DNA from: Propylenella binzhouense
GTDB taxonomy: Bacteria; Pseudomonadota; Alphaproteobacteria; Rhizobiales; Afifellaceae
Reading direction: 5' to 3'
Length of the DNA stretch: 53,894 nt
NCBI RefSeq assembly: GCF_009866965.1
Contig: NZ_SPKJ01000019.1
Location: 1-53,894 of the forward strand
The notes under the pieces are model-generated. The model was given only the letters and a program-made list of their open reading frames with translations, was not told the origin of the DNA and did not search any database. Shown in pieces: positions 34,194 to 42,864 of the stretch (the first letter of the stretch is position 1; each line of letters opens with the position of its first letter). The translations under genes were made by a program, and so were the position numbers.

Positions 34194-35591
34194 TCAGCCC
34201 GAGGGTGCGAGGAGCGCGGCGAGACGCGCCGCGTCGAGGCGCTCGAGGTCCCGGGAGATCGCGATCACGGCCTGGCAGTTTGCGTCGGAGATGCGCGTCG
34301 CGAGTTCCTGGCGGAAACGCGCTTCGTGCTCCGCGCGCGTGAAGGGCCGCGAGGCGCTGCCCTTCGGCGCCGCCACGAAGGTCTCGACCATTCTTCCGCC
34401 GCGCAGGGTCAGGACGAGCTTCGCCGCCGTCGACTGCGCGCCGCTCGCCGCCTCCACGTCGGGATCGATCTTCGTCTCCATCTTGGCCTGAAGCGGCTTC
34501 AGGCTCGGGTCGTCGATCCGCTCCAGATAATCGGCGATCGTGACAACGGGGATCGCGCCGGGCTGGAGCGGCACGGCGGCAGCAAGCGCGACGCTGAACG
34601 GCAGCGACATCTGCGCGGCCTGCTCGTCCGCCGGTTCGGGCTTGGTCAGCCGTCCTTCGATGACTTTCGGAATCCCGATCGTGAGATGCTCGATGTCCTC
34701 CGCCGAGAATCCGTGCGCAAGCCGGAGGTCGAACATGCCTTCCATGGCCGAATGCACCCGAGCCGCCGCGGCGTAGCCCTTCACGAGCACGTCGCGGACG
34801 TGGAACACTTCGCCCAGGCGGTCCGTGATCCGCTCCGGATGGCACTCGTCGGAATAGGCCTGAAGAAAGCCCGCTTTGCCTTCGAGGATTTCGCTCGGGC
34901 CCGTAAACCCTTCGCGGACCAGGAGAACCGACGCGACGCCGCACTGCGCCCCGTGGGCAGCCTGGATGCGCTTGGCGGAGCCGCCGGTGTGATAGAACTG
35001 CGCCAGCCCGCCGGCGTAGTTGGCCGCCAGGCCCATCGCATCGGCCATCCGGTTCCCGGCCTCGGCGCCCCCGAGCAGGAGGCGGCCGGCCGCGAGCGCG
35101 GTGCCGAACACGTTGCAGGTACCGGTCGCCTGGAAGCCGCGATGGAAATGGCCGGGCTGCATGGCGAAGCTGATCCGGATCGCCGCCTCGTAGGCCGCGA
35201 GCACCGCGGCGACGATCTCCGGACCGCGGGCACCCGCCTCCTCGCCGGCGGCGAGCCCCGCCGACCACGCCGCGATACCCGAATGGATCATTGCGCCCAC
35301 ATGCGTGTCGTCGGCGTCGAAGCTCGACCCGTAGGCGACGTTGAGAAAGGTCGCATGCTGCGGATTGAGCCGCTCGCCGGCGAAGAGGACGTGCGAAGCA
35401 CCTGGCGCGGCGACCTTTCCGATGTAGCCCCGCGCCCAATCCGCCCAGGGCAGCCGGGCGCCCATCGACGACACCCTGAGAAAATCGAGAAAGAGCACAC
35501 CGAGCGTCTCGCGGACGTCATCGGGAAGATCCCGCCATTCGAGACCACGCGCGAAATCCACCAGCGCGCGCGTTTCGCCACCTGTCGCCAT
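34194..35591 (-). CDS. MmgE/PrpD family protein
   Basis: The 465-residue protein matches the 2-methylcitrate dehydratase/aconitate decarboxylase family: SSFDADDTHVGAMIHSG (89-105, with D94, D95, H97 and H103), GHFHRGFQATGTCNVFG and KGYAAAARVHSAMEGM. Members dehydrate methylcitrate, decarboxylate cis-aconitate to itaconate or isomerise related tricarboxylates. Sitting inside a tricarboxylate transporter operon, it probably acts on the imported acid. No prpB/prpC genes are nearby, so the methylcitrate cycle is unlikely. Confidence 0.9.
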   Translation of the reverse strand: MATGGETRALVDFARGLEWRDLPDDVRETLGVLFLDFLRVSSMGARLPWADWARGYIGKVAAPGASHVLFAGERLNPQHATFLNVAYGSSFDADDTHVGAMIHSGIAAWSAGLAAGEEAGARGPEIVAAVLAAYEAAIRISFAMQPGHFHRGFQATGTCNVFGTALAAGRLLLGGAEAGNRMADAMGLAANYAGGLAQFYHTGGSAKRIQAAHGAQCGVASVLLVREGFTGPSEILEGKAGFLQAYSDECHPERITDRLGEVFHVRDVLVKGYAAAARVHSAMEGMFDLRLAHGFSAEDIEHLTIGIPKVIEGRLTKPEPADEQAAQMSLPFSVALAAAVPLQPGAIPVVTIADYLERIDDPSLKPLQAKMETKIDPDVEAASGAQSTAAKLVLTLRGGRMVETFVAAPKGSASRPFTRAEHEARFRQELATRISDANCQAVIAISRDLERLDAARLAALLAPSG

Positions 35592-35696
35592 CGTGCTTCC
35601 TCTGAATTTCGTTGCCGCGGCCGGCAGGCCCCGCCGGCCGGTCCCGCGGATTGTCGGATGCGCGCGCCGCGTGGCCCGATCTCCGAGCCGCGCCGG

Positions 35697-36707
35697 CTAT
35701 TGCTTGGGCAGGTCGAGCGTCTTGATGAGGTCGCGGTAATTGTCCGAACCGGACTGGACCACCTTCGCGAAGGCCTCCGGCGTGCTGCCGACGATCTCCT
35801 GCCCCCCCGACTGGATCGATTTCCGGACCTCGGGCTTCTGGAGCGCGGCGACCACCGCGTCGCGGATCGCGGTTACGGTCTCGGCCGGCGTGCCCGCCGG
35901 GACGAACATGCCGAGCCAGGAGCTCATGTCGAAATCCGGGACGCCGGCGTCGGCGACGGTCACAATGTCCGGCATGGCCGAGGCGCGCTCTCCGGACGTC
36001 ACCGCAAGCGGCTTCACGGTGCCGGCCTTGATGTAGGGCACGAAGGAAGGCAGGTAGCCGATGGCGAGCGGGACCTCGTTCGAAAGCACCGCCGGGATCA
36101 CGGCTCCGGTCCCCTGATAGGGTACCTGCTCGATCTTCGCCCCGGTCTTCTGCTTGAGGAGCTCGAACATCAGGTGGTTCGGGCCGCCGACGCCGGAATG
36201 GCCGTAGAAGTACTTGCCGGGATTGGCCTTCGCGTCGGCGATGAGATCCTTGAGGCTGTCCGCCTCGACGGAGGGATTGGCGACGATCACGGGCGTGGTG
36301 CGAACGACGAGCGAAACCGGCGCGAGGTCCTTGAGCGGATCGTAGGGGAGCGGCTCCGGCAGGTGCGGCAGGATGACGATCGCCCCTTCGGTCGCCATGA
36401 GGATGGTCTGGCCGTCGGGCTCGGCCTTGGCGACGAGATCGGTGCCGATCCGGCCCTGGGCGCCGGGCCGGTTCTCCACCACGACCGGCTGGCCGAAGCT
36501 CTGCTGGAGCTCCGGCGCGAGCAGCCTGGCGAGAAGATCGGCGCCGCCGCCCGGCGGAAATCCGACGATGATGCGGACGGGCCCCTTCGGAGCTCCCGAT
36601 TGCGCGAGAACCGGTTGGGCCAGCCCCGCGGCAGCCAAGGCCAGGCCGATCGCCGTCAGCCCGCCGAATGCGCGCAGCGCCGCGCGCCGCGTCATGCGCA
36701 GTACCAT
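35697..36707 (-). CDS. Tripartite tricarboxylate transporter substrate-binding protein (TctC/Bug family), system 2
   Basis: The 336-residue receptor has an N-terminal MTRRAALRAFGGLTAIGL with a twin-arginine-like start, then a hydrophobic stretch and a likely cut after QPVLA. Bug motifs follow: VRIIVGFPPGGGADLLAR, VENRPGAQGRIGTDLVAKAEPDGQTIL. The start is ATG 36707 with GGGGAGGAA seven to eight bases upstream; a longer in-frame start at 36812 lacks support. It lies directly downstream of the sensor kinase gene. Confidence 0.92.
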   Translation of the reverse strand: MVLRMTRRAALRAFGGLTAIGLALAAAGLAQPVLAQSGAPKGPVRIIVGFPPGGGADLLARLLAPELQQSFGQPVVVENRPGAQGRIGTDLVAKAEPDGQTILMATEGAIVILPHLPEPLPYDPLKDLAPVSLVVRTTPVIVANPSVEADSLKDLIADAKANPGKYFYGHSGVGGPNHLMFELLKQKTGAKIEQVPYQGTGAVIPAVLSNEVPLAIGYLPSFVPYIKAGTVKPLAVTSGERASAMPDIVTVADAGVPDFDMSSWLGMFVPAGTPAETVTAIRDAVVAALQKPEVRKSIQSGGQEIVGSTPEAFAKVVQSGSDNYRDLIKTLDLPKQ

Positions 36708-36837
36708 CGTCTTCCTCCCCATCTTCGGCCCTTGAGCCGCCGGTGCCCGGAGACGCCCCTTTCGGCGCAGCCGGGCCCACCCGCTCTCTTCCGGAGCCGG
36801 CCCGCCGACCATAGCAGCGCAACCTGTCAGCTAGCTG

Positions 36838-38292
36838 TCACGGCGCTGCCGGGCTTCGGCCGCGCAGCCGCGGCGGACACCCGGGCCGAGGCCGATCGCC
36901 GGACGATGCGGAGGGTGCCCCTGCCGAGAGCGGAAAGCGCACGCGGACGCGCAGACCCGGACCCGACGGCGCGTCGAGAAGATCGATCGCCGCGCCGTGC
37001 GCCTCCGCCACCTGCCTCGCGATCGGAAGGCCGAGACCGAAGCTCTCGCCGCTCCGGCCGTCGAGCGTGGCGAAGCGCTGGAAGACGGCGTCACGGTGCT
37101 GCGGGGGAATGCCCGGACCGTCGTCGATCACCTCGAGCACCGCGAGGCCTGCGTCCGAGCGCGTGCGGACGGTGACCGTGCCACCCGCCCGGTTGTAGCG
37201 GACCGCATTGTCGACCAGGTTCCCGATCATCTCGTTGAGGAGCGAATCGTCCGCATCCACCACGGTCGGGCCGCCTTCGTGCTCCACGCCGAGATCGACG
37301 TCGCGGGCGAGCGCCCAGGGGACGCGCTCGGTCACCGCCTCGGCCACGAGCTCCGGCAGCGAGAGCGGCCGCCGGCCCGACGCCGCGCGGGCCTCGATGC
37401 TGAACTGGGCAAGCATCTGATGCGTCATGCGCGTCGTGCGCCGCACCACTTCGTCCATCCTATCGACCGTCCGCATGCGATCTGACGGCTCGCTCTGCCG
37501 CCGCAGCAGGTCGATATTGGTCTTGATGACGGCGAGCGGAGTCTTGAGCTGGTGCGATGCATCCGCCACGAAGCGCCGCTGCAGCTCCATCTCGCGGTCG
37601 ACCCGCACGAAGAGGCCGTTTATCGCCGCGAGCAGCGGCCGGACCTCGCGCGGGATGGCCGCCTCGGCGACCGGCCGGAGATCGTCTCCCCGCCGCCCCG
37701 AGATCGCGGCGCCGACCTCGACGAGGGACTTGAGGCTCCAATGGACGGCGAGCCAGGCCCCGGCCGCCGCGATCAGAGCGAGCGGCAATTGCTGCAGAAG
37801 GGTGGTCGCCACGATCCGGCGCGAGAGAGCGGCGCGCTTGTCCTTGGGCTCGCCCACCTGGACGAGCGCGAGGCCGTTGCCGGAAGGCACCAGGATCGGC
37901 ACCTTCAGCGCCACCCAGCGCAGGTCGACGCCTCGGAACGGCGCGTCGTAATAGACGGGCCGGCGGCTGTCCGACGGCTCCGGCGGATCGGGGGCGTCCG
38001 CAAACCCGGCGATCACCCGCCCGTCCGGTCCGCGCACCCGGTGGAAGACGGGACGCGCGGAATCCGGGCGGAGCATTTCGAGGGCGACGGAAGGCACCGC
38101 CACGTCGAGACTGCGGTTCCACGTGCGCAGTCCGCCGGCGATCGCCCGGGCCGATCCGTAGAGCGCGGTGTCGAAAGCCGTGTTCGCGAAAAGGAGGGAC
38201 GTGGCGATGCCGGCGACCACGTTGATGGCGAGGATGATCGCCACGCCGACCGCCAGCCAGGCGAGGAGCTTCGCCTTCACGCTCGCGAGCAT
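36838..38292 (-). CDS. Sensor histidine kinase, TctE-like
   Basis: The 484-residue kinase has a membrane helix at about 9-30, an extracytoplasmic domain at 35-160 of the 2CSK_N/TctE type, a second helix at 165-185, HAMP-like linker, H-box FVADASHQLKTPLAVIKTN with H247, N-box ending N362, and ATP lid motifs DGPGIP (391) and FGLGLP (418). It would sense a carboxylate and phosphorylate the response regulator encoded two bases upstream. The C-terminal 35 residues are Pro/Arg-rich and nonconserved. Confidence 0.93.
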   Translation of the reverse strand: MLASVKAKLLAWLAVGVAIILAINVVAGIATSLLFANTAFDTALYGSARAIAGGLRTWNRSLDVAVPSVALEMLRPDSARPVFHRVRGPDGRVIAGFADAPDPPEPSDSRRPVYYDAPFRGVDLRWVALKVPILVPSGNGLALVQVGEPKDKRAALSRRIVATTLLQQLPLALIAAAGAWLAVHWSLKSLVEVGAAISGRRGDDLRPVAEAAIPREVRPLLAAINGLFVRVDREMELQRRFVADASHQLKTPLAVIKTNIDLLRRQSEPSDRMRTVDRMDEVVRRTTRMTHQMLAQFSIEARAASGRRPLSLPELVAEAVTERVPWALARDVDLGVEHEGGPTVVDADDSLLNEMIGNLVDNAVRYNRAGGTVTVRTRSDAGLAVLEVIDDGPGIPPQHRDAVFQRFATLDGRSGESFGLGLPIARQVAEAHGAAIDLLDAPSGPGLRVRVRFPLSAGAPSASSGDRPRPGCPPRLRGRSPAAP

Positions 38293-38294
38293 GC

Positions 38295-38966
38295 TCAGGC
38301 CGGGCTCGCCTCGAGCAGGTAGCCGAGCCCGCGGATCGTTCGGATCCGCAGCCCGGCCGGCGCCAGCTTGCGCCGCAGACGCGAGACGTAGAGCTCGATG
38401 GCGTTGAGCATGGTCTCCTCGTCCGGATCGTAGATCCGGTCGAACAGGCTCTGCTTGGTGACGACCTTGCCGGCCCGCAGCAGGAGGAGTTCGAGCACGG
38501 CGAGCTCCTTCATCGGCAGCGCGAGCGGCCGGCCGTCGATCGCGGCGGTGCGGTCGACGAGGTCGAAGGCGAGCCGCCCCGACCGCAGAAGGCCCCGCGC
38601 CGTCGCGGCGCCGCGGCGCAGAAGAGCCCTCATCCGGGCCTCGAGCTCCGCCATCTCGAAAGGCTTGCCCATGAAATCGTCGGCGCCGAGATCGAGCCCG
38701 CGTATCCGCTCTTCCAGCCCGTCATGAGCGGACAGGATGAGGATCGGCACGCGCGACTGGTCGACCCGGCGGCGCGTCAGGAGATCGAAACCGGAAAGTT
38801 CGGGAAGCTGCAGATCGAGGATGACCAGGTCGTAGATCATCACCCGCATCCGGTGCTCGGCGGCAAGCCCGTCGGGTGCGACATCGACGAGATATCCGCT
38901 CTGGGCCAGGGCTGCGGCAAGCGCCTCGGCGAGCATGAAATTGTCTTCGGCCACGAGCACACGCAC
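38295..38966 (-). CDS. Response regulator, OmpR/TctD-like
   Basis: The 223-residue regulator has a receiver domain with phospho-acceptor D51 (VILDLQLPELSG) and K101 (MGKPFEM), then an OmpR-type winged helix with LPMKELAVLELLLLRAGKVV and a C-terminal RIRTIRGLGYLLE. The start is GTG 38966 with GGGAGG 12 bases upstream. As first gene of the operon it probably controls its own transcription and the divergent amidohydrolase, as TctD does for tricarboxylate transport. Confidence 0.93.
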   Translation of the reverse strand: MRVLVAEDNFMLAEALAAALAQSGYLVDVAPDGLAAEHRMRVMIYDLVILDLQLPELSGFDLLTRRRVDQSRVPILILSAHDGLEERIRGLDLGADDFMGKPFEMAELEARMRALLRRGAATARGLLRSGRLAFDLVDRTAAIDGRPLALPMKELAVLELLLLRAGKVVTKQSLFDRIYDPDEETMLNAIELYVSRLRRKLAPAGLRIRTIRGLGYLLEASPA

Positions 38967-39227
38967 GGATCCGACGTCCCTCCCGTCGTCGGGTCACATC
39001 CCCCCCTCGCCGCACTCCGGCAGTTCCGCGCTCTTCGTCGCGGCGAGAGTTCATCAGCCATCATGCGACGGAAGCGGGCCGCACTCAAACCCGCAATCGG
39101 CAAAGGTGATGTGATCCGGTCGCCGTGCCGGCGCCGGATTTTCGATTGCGCCGCCGCGCAAGGCCCGGCCAAGTGGCGCCGGCTCGGGAACACTTGCTCG
39201 GCCCGGGCGGCGCTCAGGAGGTCCTTC

Positions 39228-40100
39228 ATGTCCGGCACAGGCTTTCCACCGCCGCGCGCCTGCGACTGCCATGCCCATGTGATCGGCCCGAAAAGCCGAT
39301 TTCCCCTCGCGCCGCACCGGGCCTACACGCCCGTCGACGCACCGATGGAGGCGCTGACGTCGATGCTCGGCCGGCTCGGCCTGGAGCGGATCGTGCTGAT
39401 CCAGACGAGCATCTTCGGGACCGACAATTCCTGCATGCTCGATGCAGTCGCCCGGCTCGGCGATCGCGCCAGGGCGGTGGCGGTGGTGCCGGACGATGCA
39501 GAAGGCAGCATGCTCGATTCGCTCCACCGGCAGGGCGTCCGCGGGCTCCGCGTCAATCTCGCGACCCTCGGCATGAACGATCCGGGGCCTGCGCGCGCGA
39601 AGCTCCGGGCGGCGGCCGCGCTCTGCGCGCGGAACGGCTGGCACGTGCAGCTTTTCACGAGACCGGGGACCATCGAAGCGCTCGAATCCGACCTGGCCCG
39701 CCTGCCGGTTCCGGTCTCCCTCGATCATTTCGGGCTGCTTTCGCCGGCGGGCGAAACCGCTTCCGCCGAAGCAGCGGTCCTGCGGCTCCTCGGCAGCGGC
39801 AACATCTGGGTGAAGATCTCGGGCAGCTACCGGCTCACCCCCGCGGACGACGATGCCGCCACCGCCGGCCTGGCAACGCGGCTTCGCGCCGCCAACCGGG
39901 AACGGATCGTCTGGGGATCGGACTGGCCGCACACGCCCACCCATTCCGGGACCGCGACGACGAGCGACGGCGAGACCCATTATCGCGATCTCGACACGGC
40001 CGCCCTGCTGGATACGGTCAGGCGGTGGTTCGACGCGACCGCGCAGCATGAGATCCTGGTCGCGAATCCTGCCCGCCTCTACGGCTTCGGCACGATCTGA
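39228..40100 (+). CDS. Amidohydrolase 2 family protein, LigI-like
   Basis: The 290-residue TIM-barrel protein has the metal-site motif ACDCHAHVIGP near residue 12, ERIVLIQTSIFGTDN, SLDHFGLL and the terminal IVWGSDWPH. The pattern ACDCHxHxxGP...FPLAPxRxYTP is typical of 2-pyrone-4,6-dicarboxylate lactonase (LigI) relatives, which open a lactone dicarboxylate. The start is ATG 39228 with CAGGAGG six bases upstream. It is divergent from tctDE and may belong to the same regulon. Substrate assignment is tentative. Confidence 0.87.
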   Translation: MSGTGFPPPRACDCHAHVIGPKSRFPLAPHRAYTPVDAPMEALTSMLGRLGLERIVLIQTSIFGTDNSCMLDAVARLGDRARAVAVVPDDAEGSMLDSLHRQGVRGLRVNLATLGMNDPGPARAKLRAAAALCARNGWHVQLFTRPGTIEALESDLARLPVPVSLDHFGLLSPAGETASAEAAVLRLLGSGNIWVKISGSYRLTPADDDAATAGLATRLRAANRERIVWGSDWPHTPTHSGTATTSDGETHYRDLDTAALLDTVRRWFDATAQHEILVANPARLYGFGTI

Positions 40101-40165
40101 CGGGCCGCCACCGCATCCTCGCCGGTCGGGCAGAATTCAGGACGTCTTTGTTTTCGCTGGGGAAA

Positions 40166-40240
<75 letters not shown>

Positions 40241-40272
40241 GGAAACTGGGGTCTGCCGCGAACGGCCCGGCC

Positions 40273-40301
40273 GATATAGCGGCTGGGCCGGGGGCTTGCA
40301 A
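40273..40301 (-). promoter_or_regulatory. Promoter of tRNA-Val
   Basis: On the minus strand, TTGCAA and TATATC are separated by 17 bases, ending 33 bases before the tRNA 5' end. This is a good housekeeping-type promoter. Confidence 0.72.
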
Positions 40302-40331
40302 GAGCGTCCGGACAGGCCGGCCGCCGAGGCC

Positions 40332-40691
40332 TCAGGCAGCCATCAGCCGGTTCACTTCACCGACGAGTTCGCGCAGATGGAACGGCTTGGAGAGCACCTT
40401 CGCCTCCTTCGGCGCGCGCATGTCCGGATTGAGCGCCACCGCGGCAAAGCCGGTGATGAACATGATCTTCAGGTCGGGGTCGAGCTCGCTCGCCTTCCGC
40501 GCGAGCTCGATGCCGTCCATCTCCGGCATGACGATGTCGGTCAGAAGGAGGTGGAACGGCTCTTCCCTCAGGCGGTCATAGGCGGATCGGCCGTTGTCGA
40601 ATGAGACGACCTGGTAGCCTGCGTTTTCGAGCGCGCGCGTCAGGAAACGGCGCATGTCATTGTCATCTTCGGCGAGCAGGATTCGGCCCAT
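40332..40691 (-). CDS. cpdR: CpdR-type response regulator
   Basis: The 119-residue stand-alone receiver domain has D9/D10 (LAEDDNDMRRFLTRALENAGY), phospho-acceptor D52 (LLTDIVMPEMDGIELA), the FITGFAAVAL segment and KVLSKPFHLRELV. It is very similar to Caulobacter CpdR, which controls ClpXP localisation and CtrA turnover in the cell cycle. The gene next to an N-formylglutamate amidohydrolase is the usual arrangement in Hyphomicrobiales. The ATG at 40691 gives the expected length; a longer frame upstream is not conserved-looking. Confidence 0.95.
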   Translation of the reverse strand: MGRILLAEDDNDMRRFLTRALENAGYQVVSFDNGRSAYDRLREEPFHLLLTDIVMPEMDGIELARKASELDPDLKIMFITGFAAVALNPDMRAPKEAKVLSKPFHLRELVGEVNRLMAA

Positions 40692-40870
40692 CGAGTTCCC
40701 CGGGGAGGCGGCGCTAAGCGGCGAGTGAAGCGACCTTGTGGCCGTTGCGGTAAATATCGGGTAAGTGCGCGGGCCGCAACGCGGCGGACCGCCTGTTCTG
40801 TGGACACCGGCCCGCGTGCGGGGCACGATGGCCGCGGGGCGCGGCGCGGATCTGGTGGGATCGACGGTCG

Positions 40871-41779
40871 ATGGATGACGCTGGGATGACGGGCACGGGG
40901 TCGGTCGGGGAACCGCCTGCCTTCGAAATTCTAGCCCCGCGCGAACAGACCGTCCCCTTCGTCTTCAACTCGCCCCACAGCGGCGCGTATTACCCGCCCG
41001 AGTTCCTGGCGGCGACGGCGCTGGACCGCACCGCGATCCGCCGCTCCGAGGACCTTCTCGTCGACCGGCTCTTCACGCCCGTCGTCGAGCTCGGCGCCCC
41101 GCTGCTGCGCGCCGTCTATCCGCGCGCCTATCTCGACGTGAACAGGGAGCCCTACGAGCTCGATCCCAAGATGTTCGTCGGACGCCTTCCGTCCTTCGCG
41201 AACATCCGCTCGCTACGCGTCGCCGGCGGTCTCGGCACGATTCCGCGCGTCGTCGGCGACGCGGCCAACATCTACAAGAGCCCGATCCCCGTCGACGAGG
41301 CGATCGCCCGGATCGACCGCATCTATCGGCCCTATCACGATGCGCTCCGGCGGCTCCTCGCCGAAACGCATCTCCGCTTCGGCTGCGCCGTCCTGATCGA
41401 CTGCCATTCGATGCCGTCGAACCTGCAGGGCGCGCCGCTGCGCGCCCGGCCCGACTTCATCCTCGGCGACCGCTTCGGAGCGAGCTGCGCGCCGGAATTC
41501 ATCGACCGTGCCCATAAGGTGCTGCGCGAGCTCGGCTATACCGTCTGCCGGAACAAGCCCTATGCCGGCGGCTTCATCACCGAGCATTACGGCAAGCCGG
41601 CGCACGGCCTGCATGCGCTCCAGATCGAGATAAACCGGGCGCTCTACATGGACGAGACGAGGCTGGAGCCGCATGCCGGGTTCGCCCGCCTGCTGGAGCA
41701 TATGAGCCTCCTCTCCGAGGCGCTCGTCGCGATCCCGGGCGAGGTCCGGCCCGAACCGCTCTCGGTCGCAGCTGAGTAA
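40871..41779 (+). CDS. N-formylglutamate amidohydrolase family protein
   Basis: The 302-residue zinc-hydrolase-like protein has FNSPHSGAYYP near residue 32, LDVNREPYELDPKMF, VLIDCHSMPSN and ITEHYGKPAHGLHALQIEIN, all typical of the HutG/N-formylglutamate deformylase family. The H in NSPHSG and DCHS are probable metal ligands. It is divergent from cpdR across 179 bases. An ATG at 40886 is an alternative start. The histidine-utilisation genes are not adjacent, so the true substrate may differ. Confidence 0.9.
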   Translation: MDDAGMTGTGSVGEPPAFEILAPREQTVPFVFNSPHSGAYYPPEFLAATALDRTAIRRSEDLLVDRLFTPVVELGAPLLRAVYPRAYLDVNREPYELDPKMFVGRLPSFANIRSLRVAGGLGTIPRVVGDAANIYKSPIPVDEAIARIDRIYRPYHDALRRLLAETHLRFGCAVLIDCHSMPSNLQGAPLRARPDFILGDRFGASCAPEFIDRAHKVLRELGYTVCRNKPYAGGFITEHYGKPAHGLHALQIEINRALYMDETRLEPHAGFARLLEHMSLLSEALVAIPGEVRPEPLSVAAE

Positions 41780-41806
41780 GCCTGCGCCCTTCCCGCGGCG
41801 GACACC

Positions 41807-41876
41807 GCGCGGAAAACAGAAGGGCCGTCTTTCGACGGCCGGCGCGGAAAACAGAAGGGCCGTCTTTCGACGGCCC
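41807..41876. repeat. Tandem duplication of a terminator hairpin unit
   Basis: A 34-base unit (GCGCGGAAAACAGA followed by AGGGCCGTCTTTCGACGGCC) occurs at 41807-41840 and again at 41842-41875. Each copy forms a stem GGCCGTC/GACGGCC. On the minus strand each is followed by TTCTGTTTT, so both copies should act as terminators for the small RNA to the right. Confidence 0.85.
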
Positions 41877-41930
41877 AAGTCTAGGGAGGAAACGCCCTAT
41901 GAGGGCAGCGATACAGCTATCGCACTGCAC
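41848..41930 (-). ncRNA. suhB/MmgR-like (alpha-r8 type) small RNA
   Basis: On the minus strand the roughly 80-base segment contains in order: hairpin GCGATA-GCTG-TATCGC (41908-41923), hairpin GCCCT-CAT-AGGGC (41894-41906), a single-stranded TTTCCTCCCTAGAC (anti-Shine-Dalgarno type) and a strong terminator GGGCCGTC/GACGGCCC with TTCTGTTTT. This layout matches what is known of the alphaproteobacterial suhB motif/MmgR RNA, named for its position by suhB-like genes; here it is divergent from hisN, an inositol-monophosphatase relative. A weak promoter (CTTGTC near 41955-41960) lies upstream. Its 5' end is estimated. Confidence 0.78.
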
Positions 41931-42078
41931 AAACTAATCCTCGCCCGTTTTGGCGACAAGGGCCGACGCCGCCGCCGGCCCCCTCTTCCCCAATGCGCCG
42001 GACACTCTTCCCGCGGATGTTGCGTTTCGGCAACGTTGCGCAGATTTTTCTAAACTTGCGCGGATCAAACTACGAGCG

Positions 42079-42864
42079 ATGACACCGGACTTCCTGCCCT
42101 TCCTGCACGAGCTCGCGGACGCCGCCGGCCGCGCCATCCTGCCTCATTTCCGGGCCGAACTCGCCGTCGAGAACAAGGCAGAAGCCGGCTTCGACCCGGT
42201 CACGATCGCCGACCGGGCGGCCGAGGCGGCCATGCGCGAGATGATTTCCCGCCGCTTCCCCGACCATGGCGTCATCGGCGAGGAATACGGGCCGGAGCGG
42301 ACGGATGCGGAATTCGTGTGGGTGCTCGACCCGGTGGACGGGACGCGCGCCTTCATTTCGGGCCTCCCGCTCTGGGGCGTCCTGATCGGGCTGAAGCGTG
42401 CCGGCGAGCCCATGCTCGGCATGGTTGCGCAGCCCTATATCGGCGAGCGGTTCTACGGAACCGGCAGCGAGGCGTGGTTCGAGCGCGGTTCGTTGCGGAA
42501 GCCGCTGCGGGTGCGCAGCTGCCCGGGCCTGTCGGCGGCGACGCTCTCCGCGACCAGTCCGACCATGTTCACGGCCGCCGAGCGCGCGCAGTTCGGCCGG
42601 CTCGAACGGGAAGCCCGCCTCGTCCGCTACGGCTACGACTGCTACGCCTATGCCATGGTGGCCGCCGGCTTCGTCGACTGCGTGGTCGAATCGGGGCTCG
42701 GCCCCTACGACATCGAGCCGATCGTGCCGATCATCCTCGGCGCGGGCGGGCGGGTCACCGACTGGGCCGGAGTGCCGAAGCGCGGCGGCGGCCAGGTCCT
42801 CGCGACCGGCGACGCCCGCGTCCACGCCGCAGCGCTCGCACGCCTCGCCGCCGCTCCGGTCTAG
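42079..42864 (+). CDS. hisN: Histidinol-phosphatase, inositol monophosphatase family (HisN type)
   Basis: The 261-residue protein has the metal motifs of the IMPase fold: GEEYG with E68/E69, the WVLDPVDGTRAFISG block with D84 and D87, and the late GPYDIEPIVPII. The RAFISG form is characteristic of HisN-type histidinol-phosphatases. It would catalyse the penultimate step of histidine synthesis; a general inositol or sugar phosphatase is possible. The ATG at 42079 fits family N-termini. Its stop overlaps the convergent lysophospholipase-like gene by four bases. Confidence 0.88.
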   Translation: MTPDFLPFLHELADAAGRAILPHFRAELAVENKAEAGFDPVTIADRAAEAAMREMISRRFPDHGVIGEEYGPERTDAEFVWVLDPVDGTRAFISGLPLWGVLIGLKRAGEPMLGMVAQPYIGERFYGTGSEAWFERGSLRKPLRVRSCPGLSAATLSATSPTMFTAAERAQFGRLEREARLVRYGYDCYAYAMVAAGFVDCVVESGLGPYDIEPIVPIILGAGGRVTDWAGVPKRGGGQVLATGDARVHAAALARLAAAPV

